Assembly (NCBI GenBank): GCA_017543025.1
Contig: JAFYGX010000129.1
Coordinates: 1-30,268, forward strand
Reading direction: 5' to 3'
Source of the DNA: Solobacterium sp.
Lineage (GTDB): Bacteria; Bacillota_I; Bacilli_A; Erysipelotrichales; Erysipelotrichaceae
DNA length: 30,268 nucleotides
Part shown: in pieces, positions 15,700 to 23,736 of the stretch
How the letters are laid out: each line of letters begins with the position of its first letter
Position numbering within the stretch: the stretch's first letter is position 1
Program-made: the position numbers and the translations under genes
The notes under the pieces: generated by a model
The model's input: only the letters and a program-made list of their open reading frames with translations
Database searches by the model: none
Told to the model about the DNA's origin: nothing

Positions 15700-15713
15700 C
15701 GGGAGGATTTGCC

Positions 15714-16403
15714 ATGTCTGTTGTAAAGAAAGCATTGTTCCGTTCACTTCCGGTATTGTCCGGATATATTGTTCTCGGCATCGGATTCGGCATCCTGCTG
15801 CGAAATGCAGGCTATGGCGTGCCATGGTCATTTGCGATGGCGCTGTTCATTTATGCCGGCTCCATGCAGTATGTCGGCGTCGGTCTGATCAGCAGCGGTG
15901 CTTCCCTGCTGACTGCCGCCATTACAACCCTCATGGTAAACGCCCGGCATCTGCTCTACAGTATCTCCATGATTGACCGTTACCGCGATGCGGGGATCTT
16001 CAGACCCTATCTGATTTTTTCTCTGACCGATGAAACCTATTCCCTGCTCTGTGAAGACAGCGGACTGGAGAAAGCGGAAAACATCCGCTATCAGTTCTTT
16101 GTTTCATTCTTCAACCACTGTTACTGGATCATCGGATGCGTGCTCGGCAGCCTGCTGGGTGCTGTTCTGCCATTCTCCGCAGCCGGCATTGAATTCTCCA
16201 TGACAGCGCTGTTTGTCACATCCTTCACAGAACAATGGCTGAGCGGCAGGAATCACAGTTATGCGATAACCGGTCTGTGCAGTACACTCTTCTGCCTTCT
16301 GCTGTTCGGCCCGCAATATTTTCTGATCCCCTCCATGATTCTGATCACACTGATTCTTTCACTGCTGCAGGTCCGGCAGAACCGAAAGGAGACTCTGCAA
16401 TGA
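15714..16403 (+). CDS. azlC: AzlC-family branched-chain amino-acid exporter, large subunit
   Basis: A 229-residue membrane protein with several hydrophobic helices. The N-terminal SLPVLSGYIVLGIGFGILL (11-29), then FIYAGSMQYVGVGL (45-58) and MVNARHLLYS (74-83) are strong AzlC signatures. With AzlD it forms an exporter of branched-chain amino acids or analogues such as azaleucine. GGGAGG precedes the ATG by 7 bases. Its stop overlaps the azlD start (ATGA), so translation is coupled. Confidence 0.92.
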   Translation: MSVVKKALFRSLPVLSGYIVLGIGFGILLRNAGYGVPWSFAMALFIYAGSMQYVGVGLISSGASLLTAAITTLMVNARHLLYSISMIDRYRDAGIFRPYLIFSLTDETYSLLCEDSGLEKAENIRYQFFVSFFNHCYWIIGCVLGSLLGAVLPFSAAGIEFSMTALFVTSFTEQWLSGRNHSYAITGLCSTLFCLLLFGPQYFLIPSMILITLILSLLQVRQNRKETLQ

Positions 16404-16720
16404 ACCCGCTTCATACAGCCCTGCTGATCGCCGTCATGTCAGCCGTCACGATTCTGTTAAGAGCGCTTCCGTTTCTGGTGTTCCGCCGGAATGTTCCGCA
16501 ATATGTCCTTGATCTTGGCTCATCGCTGCCGCCGGCGATCATCGGAATGCTGGTGATCTACTGCCTGAAAGATATCAATCTGCTTCAGGGAACACACGGC
16601 ATTCCGGAGGCAATCGGAATAGCGGTGACAATACTGTCACATGTACTGAAACGAAATACGCTTCTCAGTATTCTTTCCGGAACCATTGTATATATGATTC
16701 TGATCCGGATCCTTCACTGA
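16400..16720 (+). CDS. azlD: AzlD-family small subunit of branched-chain amino-acid exporter
   Basis: A 106-residue protein with about four hydrophobic helices. The pattern TILLRALPFLVFRR near 18-31 and LPPAIIGMLVIYCL near 43-56 is typical of AzlD. The start is the ATG at 16400 overlapping the azlC stop, with AAAGGAG 8 bases upstream; the frame is open further upstream, but that part lies within azlC. It ends only four bases from the convergent phosphoesterase gene, leaving no room for a dedicated terminator. Confidence 0.9.
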   Translation: MNPLHTALLIAVMSAVTILLRALPFLVFRRNVPQYVLDLGSSLPPAIIGMLVIYCLKDINLLQGTHGIPEAIGIAVTILSHVLKRNTLLSILSGTIVYMILIRILH

Positions 16721-16724
16721 CCGT

Positions 16725-17219
16725 TCACCCATCATATTCCAGCGTCACATAAGGGATTGGTTCCGCTTGAATTCTGTTTCCGCTTATTGTTACTTCCATC
16801 AGTGTACGGGGATGATTCGCATCTCTGCTCTTCCAGACAGAACCCGGATTCAGCAGGCGGATTCCGCGAACGGTCTCATCACAGTACTGATGCGTATGCC
16901 CGAAAAAGACTGCCGTACATCCCCGTTTCTTCGCTTCCCGGGAAAGAATTCCAAGTTCCGGCGAATCTCCCTGAATATATCTGTGCCCATGGGTCACCCA
17001 GATCCGATGCGCTCCGATATTCAGGATTTCCTCCGGCGAAACTCCCTCTGCCCGGTCCAGATTTCCTGCCACCGCCACAAACCCGTTCAGTTTTTCCGGA
17101 GAAACCAGAAAATCCCCGCAGTGCACGAGCAGGTCGGCGTCCCGATACCGCTGTCTGACCCGCTCAATCGCATCTGTATTGGTATGAGAATCCGACATGA
17201 GAATGATCTTTACTGACAT
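16725..17219 (-). CDS. YfcE/MJ0936-type metallophosphoesterase
   Basis: A 164-residue calcineurin-like phosphoesterase. The complete metal-binding set is visible: D10-x-H12 (MSDSH), G35-D36, G52-N53 (AGNLD), H77-G-H79 and G107-H-T-H110. Small single-domain proteins of this group cleave phosphodiesters such as bis-p-nitrophenyl phosphate in vitro; the natural substrate is usually unknown. The upstream region contains AGGAGG and AGGG ahead of the ATG, and a possible -10 TATGAT at 17245-17250. It is convergent with azlD and divergent from the GNAT-HD gene. Confidence 0.9.
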   Translation of the reverse strand: MSVKIILMSDSHTNTDAIERVRQRYRDADLLVHCGDFLVSPEKLNGFVAVAGNLDRAEGVSPEEILNIGAHRIWVTHGHRYIQGDSPELGILSREAKKRGCTAVFFGHTHQYCDETVRGIRLLNPGSVWKSRDANHPRTLMEVTISGNRIQAEPIPYVTLEYDG

Positions 17220-17380
17220 AGTTTACCCTGCCTCCTGCCGGTTTATCATAACGTAATTGTCTGTACCGGAAAATCGTATTCCCGGTTTAATGTGTCGCAC
17301 TGCTGCGAATTGCCGGAATGCCTGCAGTCAGATACACTGTTCATAAACGGTTTAAGCTGCAGACAGAAGGGAGGTGAGCA

Positions 17381-18502
17381 ATGAATATCCGTGAAATCCG
17401 AAAAGAAGATGATCCCGCTGTAGAATCTGTCATTCGAAGCTGTCTGATTGAATTCGGCGCAGACCATGAGGGAACTGCCTGGACAGATCCTGATCTGTGC
17501 CGGTTTTCTGAGATTTATCAGTCAGAAGGAACCCGTTACTGGGTGGCGGAAGACACAGACGGAACAATTGTTGCCGGGGCCGGGATCGGCAGACTCAGCG
17601 GCCTGAACGATGTCTGCGAGCTTCAGAAGATGTACTGTCTTCCTGCATTCCGCGGTACCGGCGTGTCCCATCAGCTGATGGATACCGCGCTTGCCTATGC
17701 GGCAGGCTATTACCGGCAATGTTATCTTGAAACGCTTCCGAATATGCGCGCCGCTCAGAAATTCTACGAAAAATACGGCTTCCGGAGAATTTACGAGCCT
17801 CTGATACAGACGGCCCACTATGCCTGTGATGTACGTTATCTGAAACATCTGCAAACAGAAGGTTCTGTTCCCCCGCAATTATGGCAAAATGAACCTATGA
17901 ACGTTCATGACCTCATCCCTTCCAGAACGGAAGCGGAATACATCCTTATGCAGGGACTCCGGGAAAACCCGGGAAAATGGGGCGATCACAGCCGGAATGT
18001 CGCCCGCAGCGCAGAAGCGATCGGTTCAGCTGCCGGGCTTGACGGTGACCGATGCTATGTTTCCGGATTACTGCACGATATCGGGCGCCGGCACGGCAAC
18101 TTCCAGCTTGCTCATATTTATTATGGCTGGAAAGATATGCTGAAAGAAGGCTATCCGCTGATTGCCCGCATCTGTCTTTCCCACTCCTTCGCCCTGCAGG
18201 AAATCAGAGCCTATGGCGGGGCATTTGATCTTCGGGAAGATGAAATCCGTGAAATGGACGAAGCGCTTCTTGCAATGCAGTATGATGACTATGACCGTCT
18301 GATACAGCTCTGTGACAATATCAGCGGAGCTTCCGGAATCATGCGCATGGAAGACCGGATCGCAGATATTCAGTCCCGTTATTCCAATTATCCGGATGAC
18401 AAACGGAAAGTGACGATGGACCTGATCGAATACTTCAACCGCCTTACCGGCAGTGATATTTATCTGCTTTCCTGCAATGGCCGCACGGTAGATCATTACT
18501 GA
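17381..18502 (+). CDS. GNAT acetyltransferase-HD hydrolase fusion protein
   Basis: One uninterrupted 373-residue frame with two domains. Residues 1-155 are a GNAT fold: a first strand NIREIRKEDD, CELQKMYCLPAFRGTGVSHQL at 79-98 containing the acetyl-CoA loop (stated in two parts: LQKMYCLP and FRGTGVS), and FYEKYGFRRI at 128-137. Residues 180-370 are an HD-type metal phosphohydrolase with H203, H232-D233 (GLLHDIGRR) and D312 (QLCDN), plus an extra H268. AAGGGAGG precedes the ATG. An internal ATG at 17897 between the domains has no ribosome site, so a fusion rather than two genes is indicated. Substrates are unknown; the HD half resembles nucleotidase/phosphatase-type HD proteins. Confidence 0.85.
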   Translation: MNIREIRKEDDPAVESVIRSCLIEFGADHEGTAWTDPDLCRFSEIYQSEGTRYWVAEDTDGTIVAGAGIGRLSGLNDVCELQKMYCLPAFRGTGVSHQLMDTALAYAAGYYRQCYLETLPNMRAAQKFYEKYGFRRIYEPLIQTAHYACDVRYLKHLQTEGSVPPQLWQNEPMNVHDLIPSRTEAEYILMQGLRENPGKWGDHSRNVARSAEAIGSAAGLDGDRCYVSGLLHDIGRRHGNFQLAHIYYGWKDMLKEGYPLIARICLSHSFALQEIRAYGGAFDLREDEIREMDEALLAMQYDDYDRLIQLCDNISGASGIMRMEDRIADIQSRYSNYPDDKRKVTMDLIEYFNRLTGSDIYLLSCNGRTVDHY

Positions 18503-18634
18503 GCGTCCTTCATCCGATATCTGAACGCATTTTCATAGCACAGCTTCCTTTTTCTGAAACCGGAAGCCGCATATGATTTACACTCCGCAAAAATATCTGT
18601 ATCTGCCGCAGCAGGGAGGGGAGGTAGGAACACC

Positions 18635-19411
18635 ATGATACTCAAGCGTCCGATGTATTATCCTGCGGGAAACAGCGACCGTCTCCTGCATATTTATCTG
18701 CCGGATGATTATTATGAAAGCAGCGAACGCTATCCGGTCATGTATTTTTTTGACGGCCACAATCTGTTCGAAAACTATGACGCTTCCTATGGCGTATGCT
18801 GGGGTCTGAAAGACTTTCTGAACCAGTGGGAAAAGAAGATCATCATTGTCGGAATGGAATGTTCACACAATGGTCATGAGCGGCTGTCTGAGTACTGTCC
18901 GTATACAAAACACTTCAATAACGAATCGTCAGACGGCAAAGGAAAAGAAACATTCCGCTGGATTACAGAAGAAATCAAACCGATGATCGATTCCGAATTC
19001 CGCACCTGGAGCCATCGGGAAGCCACCGGAATCGGCGGTTCTTCCATGGGCGGCATCATGAGCATGTACGGCGTTCTCCGCTATAACCATATTTTTTCCA
19101 AAGCAGCCTGTGTTTCCAGCGGAATGTTCTGGAACATTTCAAACTTCCGGAATGATCTGAAAGCGGCTGAAGTGAATCCTGATACCCGGATTTACATGTC
19201 CTGGGGAGAAATGGAAGCCGGCAAAGCCCCTTACCGGGGAACTCCGGATTTTGACACCAGAGAGGCCAGAAGCACCCGGAAATTCGAGCGGGAACTGCAG
19301 GAGAGAGGGGCCCGCACCTATCTTTACTTCCAGTGGGGCGGAAGACACTGTGAAGCGGACTGGGCGCTGCAGGTACCTGTATTTATGGACTGGCTCTGGC
19401 TTCAGCCATGA
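18635..19411 (+). CDS. Esterase D-like alpha/beta hydrolase
   Basis: A 258-residue serine hydrolase of the putative esterase (esterase D / S-formylglutathione hydrolase-like) group, without a signal peptide, so cytoplasmic. The YPVMYFFDGHNLF strand-loop (33-45) shapes the oxyanion side. The nucleophile elbow is GGSSMGG with S137, and the likely catalytic histidine is H238 (GGRHCEADW). The purine-rich GGGAGGGGAGG lies upstream of the ATG. It overlaps the acylphosphatase gene by four bases, so the two are translationally coupled. The natural ester is unknown. Confidence 0.87.
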   Translation: MILKRPMYYPAGNSDRLLHIYLPDDYYESSERYPVMYFFDGHNLFENYDASYGVCWGLKDFLNQWEKKIIIVGMECSHNGHERLSEYCPYTKHFNNESSDGKGKETFRWITEEIKPMIDSEFRTWSHREATGIGGSSMGGIMSMYGVLRYNHIFSKAACVSSGMFWNISNFRNDLKAAEVNPDTRIYMSWGEMEAGKAPYRGTPDFDTREARSTRKFERELQERGARTYLYFQWGGRHCEADWALQVPVFMDWLWLQP

Positions 19412-19707
19412 ATCTGCTCTCCCCAGAACCTTCCGGAAAACTTCGCCGGAGGATTGTGTTCCATGGTGATGTGCAGGGCGTCGGATTTCGCTGGCAGGCA
19501 AAAGAAGCCGCCAATGCGGTCGGGGCAGCCGGCTGGGTGCGCAATGAATGGGACGGTACGGTCACGATGGAGCTGCAGGGCAATGAAGAACAGATCAATG
19601 CGGTGATCCGCACACTGAAGCAGGACCGCTGGATCCGCATTGACCGCATGGATATCACTGAACTTCCGCTTGAAAAAAACGAACGCAGCTTCAGCGTCCG
19701 TTTCTGA
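19408..19707 (+). CDS. acyP: Acylphosphatase
   Basis: A 99-residue enzyme that hydrolyses acyl phosphates such as acetyl phosphate or carbamoyl phosphate in the cytoplasm. Both family signatures are present: GDVQGVGFRW with the phosphate-binding arginine R28, and GWVRNEWDGTV with the catalytic asparagine N46. No ribosome binding site is visible; the ATG overlaps the esterase stop (ATGA), so reinitiation is likely. A terminator follows at 19717. Confidence 0.93.
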   Translation: MNLLSPEPSGKLRRRIVFHGDVQGVGFRWQAKEAANAVGAAGWVRNEWDGTVTMELQGNEEQINAVIRTLKQDRWIRIDRMDITELPLEKNERSFSVRF

Positions 19708-19716
19708 TCGTTTTAT

Positions 19717-19745
19717 AAAGCTGTGTAACTCTCGCAGCTTTTTTT
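19717..19745. terminator. Terminator shared by the acylphosphatase and cyclase genes
   Basis: AAAGCTG/CAGCTTT (19717-19723 with 19735-19741), extended by two inner pairs, is followed by T's to 19745 on the plus strand and by TTTATAAAA on the minus strand. It overlaps the stop codon of the convergent cyclase gene. Confidence 0.7.
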
Positions 19746-20292
19746 AGCGCTCTGCCATACCCCGGCAGGGGAGTCCGCTCAGTCCGGAAAAGCGAACCGG
19801 AAACGTGTAAACCGTACAGCTTCCGATTACTTCATTCAGATGACAGAGATTTTCCACAACAAATACGCCGTGATCTGCACAGTGCTGATCAACTGGCATA
19901 TGTTCCTTCCCGCGCCGGATTCCTGCAAAATCGATTCCGATGAGCGCAATCTTACGCCGAAGCAATTCGTCAATCAATGCGAGAGAAAGCTGCGGATGAC
20001 GGTGATGATATTCTTCCGTTCCATAGCCTGCAGTTTCCGCAAAGCCGCTGTAAAAACCGATAAACATCCCTTCCTTCACTTCTCTGAGATCAATATCCTC
20101 ACACGCAATATCGCGCTCATTTACAGATGAAACATCAAATATCATGCCCCTGCGTCTGGCATATTCCAGCGGAAACTCCCGGTCCATCACATCAAAATGC
20201 GTTCCGATATGACCGTTTCCGATCATCCGGTCTCTTCCCGCGGCATCACTCCGCATCTTCGGCGTCACCTCAAGAGTGAGATCTGTAAACAT
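19744..20292 (-). CDS. Cyclase-family metal hydrolase (kynurenine formamidase-like)
   Basis: A 182-residue protein of the cyclase/arylformamidase fold. The metal motif H28-x-G-T-H32-x-D34 (GHIGTHFDV) is intact, and a late DHGVFVVENLCHLNE matches the family's conserved IVENL segment. Members hydrolyse N-formylkynurenine or related amides. At 182 residues it is shorter than the usual 205-260, and no tryptophan-catabolism genes are near, so the substrate is open. GGGAGGAAAGAAGG precedes the ATG. Confidence 0.82.
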   Translation of the reverse strand: MFTDLTLEVTPKMRSDAAGRDRMIGNGHIGTHFDVMDREFPLEYARRRGMIFDVSSVNERDIACEDIDLREVKEGMFIGFYSGFAETAGYGTEEYHHRHPQLSLALIDELLRRKIALIGIDFAGIRRGKEHMPVDQHCADHGVFVVENLCHLNEVIGSCTVYTFPVRFSGLSGLPCRGMAER

Positions 20293-20374
20293 CCTTCTTT
20301 CCTCCCGTCGTTTTCCATCTGTTCAGTTCTTCTTTCTCCTGTTTCAGAAAAAAGCAGCTTCACTGTCTGAAACG

Positions 20375-20395
20375 AAAAAGGAGACATCGTCTCCT
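20375..20395 (-). terminator. Terminator of the telA gene
   Basis: AGGAGAC/GTCTCCT with a 3-nt loop, followed on the minus strand by TTTTTCG, sits 11 bases past the telA stop. A second inverted repeat, GTTTCAG/CTGAAAC (20341-20347, 20367-20373), lies next to it in the gap before the cyclase gene. Confidence 0.8.
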
Positions 20396-20405
20396 CTTCT
20401 GATGA

Positions 20406-21608
20406 TCAGTGACGGCGGGTAATATCCGCTTCCTGATTGATTGTAAGCAGCTTCTCGTGAAGCTGACCTTCGATCCTTGCCAGCTCCGCTTCCGCAGCCA
20501 TACGCTTTTCGTGACCTTCTTTCTGAATGGAAATCACTTCATCGAGCGTAGCGATCAGCTCTTCGTTTGTATGTTGGAGTGTTTCAATATCCACAATACC
20601 GCGTTCGCTTTCACGTGCAGTCTCAACCGTTGCCTGATGGAGCGTCTCGGCATTCTTCTTGAGCAGGTCGTTGGTCATGTTGGTAACCTCACGTTCTGCT
20701 TCAAGCGCTTCCTTGGAGTGGCTGATGCCAAGTGCCAGAACGATCTGGTTCTTCCACAGCGGGATTGTATTGACCAGGGTGCTCTGAATCTTCTGTGTCA
20801 TCAGCGTATCGTTATTCTGAATCAGACGGATCTGCGGTGCCATCTGCACGGAAATCTGACGTGTCAGTTCCAGGTCATACAGTTTCTTTTCAAACCGATC
20901 GCACGCCTGTGCCAGATCGTTCGCTGCCTGCGAATCCTCCGGCAGTCCGCTTTCCTGTGCCCGCTTTACAAGCGCAGGGAGATCATTCTCACGTACCTCC
21001 TGCAGTTTCTTCTTGCCGGCAAGAATATACATGGAAAGCTCTTTTGTATTCTGTGCATTGCGCTCATAGAGCTGATCGAGAAGAGCGATATCCTTCAGCA
21101 GAGTAATCTGATGATCTTCCAGAACCGCCGCGATCTTATCCACATTTGCGGATGCCTTGTCATAACGGGCCTTATATTTGACTACAGAATCCTGACCCTT
21201 CTTGAACATCTTGCCGAAGAAGCCTCTGTCTTCTTTCTTATCGCTTTCTGTCGTCTTGAGTTCAACGACCAGATCGCTCAGCAGTGTTCCGATCTCACCG
21301 AGATCCTTTGTCTTTACATTCTTCAGAGCAGAATCCGAGAAGTCACTGACTTTCTTCTGAGCTGCACTTCCGTACTCCAGAATTGTACTGGATTCCGTAA
21401 TGTCAATTTTCTTCGAGAAATCGTTTACGGTTCTGCGCTCTGCTTCTGTCAGCTTTGCATCGCTGTACATCTCTTCAATCGTCTTGGTCTGGGGTGCCGC
21501 AGCCTGAATTTCATCCAGCTTCTGCACCTCTTCCTGCGGATTCAGGGTAAGAGTAATTTCCTGGGCCTGGGTCTGCGCCTGCACCTGTGTATTGTTGTTC
21601 TCACTCAT
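20406..21608 (-). CDS. TelA-family toxic anion resistance protein
   Basis: A 400-residue soluble protein of the TelA/YceG family, linked by genetics to tellurite and cell-envelope antimicrobial resistance; the biochemical role is unresolved. A disordered Gln/Thr-rich N-terminus (up to about residue 40) leads to a long alpha-helical, coiled-coil-rich body. Family-typical parts are LDQLYERNAQNTKELSMYI and IPLWKNQIVLALGISHSKEA. The ATG at 21608 follows GGAGGTGAT with ideal spacing; the longer frame begins at a GTG inside that ribosome site and is rejected. It is preceded by its own extended -10 promoter and followed by a terminator, so it is probably a single-gene unit. Confidence 0.92.
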   Translation of the reverse strand: MSENNNTQVQAQTQAQEITLTLNPQEEVQKLDEIQAAAPQTKTIEEMYSDAKLTEAERRTVNDFSKKIDITESSTILEYGSAAQKKVSDFSDSALKNVKTKDLGEIGTLLSDLVVELKTTESDKKEDRGFFGKMFKKGQDSVVKYKARYDKASANVDKIAAVLEDHQITLLKDIALLDQLYERNAQNTKELSMYILAGKKKLQEVRENDLPALVKRAQESGLPEDSQAANDLAQACDRFEKKLYDLELTRQISVQMAPQIRLIQNNDTLMTQKIQSTLVNTIPLWKNQIVLALGISHSKEALEAEREVTNMTNDLLKKNAETLHQATVETARESERGIVDIETLQHTNEELIATLDEVISIQKEGHEKRMAAEAELARIEGQLHEKLLTINQEADITRRH

Positions 21609-21649
21609 GCGTATCACCTCCGTTTTTCATATCCGACTGTACGTTTTTC

Positions 21650-21658
21650 AGTATAACA
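21650..21658 (-). promoter_or_regulatory. Extended -10 promoter of telA
   Basis: TGTTATACT on the minus strand is an extended -10 (TG-n-TATACT) 42 bases upstream of the telA ATG. No convincing -35 is present, as often with extended -10 promoters. It lies just after the stop codon of the M20 gene. Confidence 0.5.
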
Positions 21659-21663
21659 CATCC

Positions 21664-22935
21664 TCATTTTCTTCCGTTCAGATAACAGAGATATTCTTCC
21701 ATTGTCATCTTCGGAACAAAGGATTGTCTGATCGCTTCTGCTTTTTCCGGATGGTTCAGAAGATCCAGCACAATTGCCCCGACAATCTTTGCCTGCAGCA
21801 GATAAATCTCCTGCGGATCTTTGATCATCAGATCTGCACCATGGATTCTCCCGCTGAACCCTCCGTATCCGATCTGAATCAGCGGCCTGAACATCGAAAG
21901 ATCTCCGACATCACCAGCCGCCGCACTGATCTCACCATGCAGGATCTCTTCCGGCTTCACATATCTCAGCATGTTCGCATAAGCCGTTTCATTCAGCTTC
22001 TCATCCTGATGAAGGGGAAGATACCCCGGCGTATCTTCGATGCGTACATCGGCGCCGATTGCCTTTGCGCAGTGTTCCGCAGCACAGGAGACTTTATGAT
22101 TTACATCGATCACAACATCAGGGTCAGCCGCCCGGACATAACATTCATAAACCACCTTGTCCGGTATGGAGTTCACCGTGTTCCCTCCATTCTGGATGAT
22201 GCCATGCACCCGTACCACATCCTGATCACGGAATGACTCCCTCAGCATATTGACCGCATTGATAAACAGTGTGCATGCATGAAGCGCATTGATTCCCTGA
22301 TCCGGAAGTGCCGCGGCGTGACTTGCTCTGCCGAGAAACGTAATCTTCTTGTATACAAAGCCGCTCAGTACCGATCCGATGCTGAGACGGTAATCCGGAT
22401 TCGCCATCGCGTGGATGTGAATCAGACAGTCCGCATCCTCAAAAACTCCTTCCGCAAGCATATTCTGCTTTCCGGAGCAGTAACGGATTCTGCCTTCTGC
22501 AGCCAGCGATTTGCGGTATTCCATATCCGTGAATTCTTCTGCGGGAGTAAAATACAGCGTCACTTTTCCGTTCGGAAGATCTGTTCTGTCGTTCAATGCC
22601 GCCATGACTCCCAGCATGATCGCCACCTGTGTGGAATGCCCGCAGGCATGTGCTGCCGTCGTAACAGGATCTGCGCACGGGTGTCCCCGGGTCGGGATTG
22701 CATCGAGCTCCGCAATCAGACCGATATGCGGTTTTCCTTCTCCGATACTTACCGTAAACCCGGTAATGGAGGTTTCTCTTTCGATTTTCAGATGGTGCGC
22801 AGCCAGAAACTTCCTGATGATTTCAACTGTCCGGAACTCCCGGAATCCAAGTTCCGGATTATGGAACAGCTCGTCACCCAGCTGAAGCAGCTCTTCGCTA
22901 TGAGCTTCAATATATTCGTCAATTACTTCGTTCAT
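21664..22935 (-). CDS. M20-family metallopeptidase/amidohydrolase
   Basis: A 423-residue cytoplasmic di-zinc hydrolase of the M20D group (relatives hydrolyse N-acyl amino acids or p-aminobenzoyl-glutamate). Seen: HNPELGFREFRT (25-36), the metal/catalytic region ELDAIPTRGHPCADP and HACGHSTQVAIML, the general-base pair TPAEEF, and the dimerisation-domain histidine in GRASHAAALPDQGINAL. The long frame to 23022 is rejected in favour of the ATG at 22935, preceded by AGAGGA. It is the gene upstream of telA on the same strand, 55 bases apart. The substrate is unknown, but the neighbourhood of murQ makes a peptide or muramyl amide conceivable. Confidence 0.88.
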   Translation of the reverse strand: MNEVIDEYIEAHSEELLQLGDELFHNPELGFREFRTVEIIRKFLAAHHLKIERETSITGFTVSIGEGKPHIGLIAELDAIPTRGHPCADPVTTAAHACGHSTQVAIMLGVMAALNDRTDLPNGKVTLYFTPAEEFTDMEYRKSLAAEGRIRYCSGKQNMLAEGVFEDADCLIHIHAMANPDYRLSIGSVLSGFVYKKITFLGRASHAAALPDQGINALHACTLFINAVNMLRESFRDQDVVRVHGIIQNGGNTVNSIPDKVVYECYVRAADPDVVIDVNHKVSCAAEHCAKAIGADVRIEDTPGYLPLHQDEKLNETAYANMLRYVKPEEILHGEISAAAGDVGDLSMFRPLIQIGYGGFSGRIHGADLMIKDPQEIYLLQAKIVGAIVLDLLNHPEKAEAIRQSFVPKMTMEEYLCYLNGRK

Positions 22936-22984
22936 CCCCGATTCCTCTTTACCTGCAATTTTACATGGAAATATGCGCAATCTG

Positions 22985-23017
22985 AAAAGAGAGCCGAAAA
23001 TACATGCGGCCCTCTTT
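22985..23017 (-). terminator. Terminator of the murQ-CW_7 operon
   Basis: On the minus strand AAAGAGGGCCG and CGGCTCTCTTT pair over 11 bp (one wobble) around a 10-nt loop and run into TTTTC. It lies 78 bases after the CW_7 gene. Confidence 0.65.
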
Positions 23018-23051
23018 CTCATCTTTCTTTCCCTTCACTGCAATTTCCCGG

Positions 23052-23080
23052 TTCATACAGGACAGCTGTCCCGGTATGAA
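23052..23080 (-). repeat. Near-perfect 29-bp palindrome after the CW_7 gene
   Basis: Outer arms TTCATAC/GTATGAA (23052-23058, 23074-23080) flank a perfect 12-bp palindrome GGACAGCTGTCC (23060-23071). No T-run follows on either strand. It lies 15 bases past the CW_7 stop and ahead of the real terminator, so an RNA-stabilising hairpin or a protein-binding site fits better. Confidence 0.6.
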
Positions 23081-23094
23081 TCAGGTTCTGTCAT

Positions 23095-23733
23095 TTATTT
23101 CAGCAGCTGATTGACTCTTGCCTGAACCTGATCGAAGTTGTATCCGGCTGCCTCCAGCTTTGCTCTGCGGTCTGCGCCATTGCCGTATTCACCCCGGATT
23201 ACGGCTTTTGCGACATCATCCAGATTACCTGCAGGCGCTCCGCCGGCAAGCTTCTGATTGACAGCTGCCTGAACCTGATCATAGTTGTATCCGGCTGCTT
23301 CCAGCTTTGCTTTGCGGTCTGCGCCATTGCCGTACTCACCGCGGATTACTGCGGCAGCGACAGCGTCCAGCGAAGCTGCACCAGCGCCCAGTTTACGGTC
23401 AACCGCCCGCTGAACGAGCGAATAGTCATATCCTGCAGCTTCCAGTTTTGCCTTACGGTCTGCACCGTTGCCCCAGAGGCCGCTGACAACTTCATCAACG
23501 ATCACATCGACTGATTTCTTCTGGGCCGGAGCAGCTGCCGGCGCCTTGTTCAGACCGGCACGCTCGACTGCGCGTTCAATCAGTGCAGAATCGTATCCGG
23601 CTGCTTCCAGCTTCAGCTTGCGCTCCGCACCGGTTCCCCAGAGACCTTTCGCAATCTCCTGGACGATCTCATCGACCGGTTTCTTTGCGGCGGTTGATGC
23701 GGATTTTCCGCCAGATGTAGTAAATGTGGGCAT
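23095..23733 (-). CDS. Free-standing protein of four CW_7 (Cpl-7) repeats
   Basis: A 212-residue protein built almost entirely of four repeats of about 42 residues (20-60, 75-115, 121-162, 170-212), each of the form LDxVAxxVIRGEYGNGADRK followed by AKLEAAGYxYxxVQxAVxxKL. This is the CW_7 domain known from the C-terminus of the phage lysin Cpl-7, where it binds GlcNAc-MurNAc-peptide. Linkers are Ala/Gly/Pro-rich. There is no signal peptide, membrane segment or catalytic domain, so as read it stays in the cytoplasm. Its ATG lies three bases past the stop of the MurQ-like gene, with AAAGGAG 10 bases upstream, so the two form one operon. A role in binding cytoplasmic muropeptides during wall recycling is inference. 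Repeats 3 and 4 are also nearly identical in DNA. Confidence 0.85.
   Translation of the reverse strand: MPTFTTSGGKSASTAAKKPVDEIVQEIAKGLWGTGAERKLKLEAAGYDSALIERAVERAGLNKAPAAAPAQKKSVDVIVDEVVSGLWGNGADRKAKLEAAGYDYSLVQRAVDRKLGAGAASLDAVAAAVIRGEYGNGADRKAKLEAAGYNYDQVQAAVNQKLAGGAPAGNLDDVAKAVIRGEYGNGADRRAKLEAAGYNFDQVQARVNQLLK
23121..23353 (-). repeat. Tandem in-gene DNA repeat (147-bp period)
   Basis: The coding segments of CW_7 repeats 3 and 4 (about 23268-23353 and 23121-23206) are nearly identical at DNA level, offset by 147 bases or 49 codons. Repeats 1 and 2 are more diverged. This suggests recent internal duplication or homogenisation. Confidence 0.7.
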
Positions 23734-23736
23734 AGT

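Noticed and set aside
17897..18502. HD domain as a separate gene starting at the internal ATG
   Set aside because: No ribosome binding site precedes 17897 and the frame runs through without a stop from the GNAT domain.
20409..21656. 415-codon open frame on the plus strand covering all of telA
   Set aside because: It is Cys/Phe/Leu/His-rich with no family resemblance, and the minus-strand TelA has a perfect ribosome site, promoter, terminator and family sequence; this is an antisense shadow.
23121..23640. Regularly spaced DNA repeats resembling a CRISPR array
   Set aside because: The repeats are in-frame CW_7 protein repeats with 141-165 bp periods and diverged copies, not short identical repeats with unique spacers.
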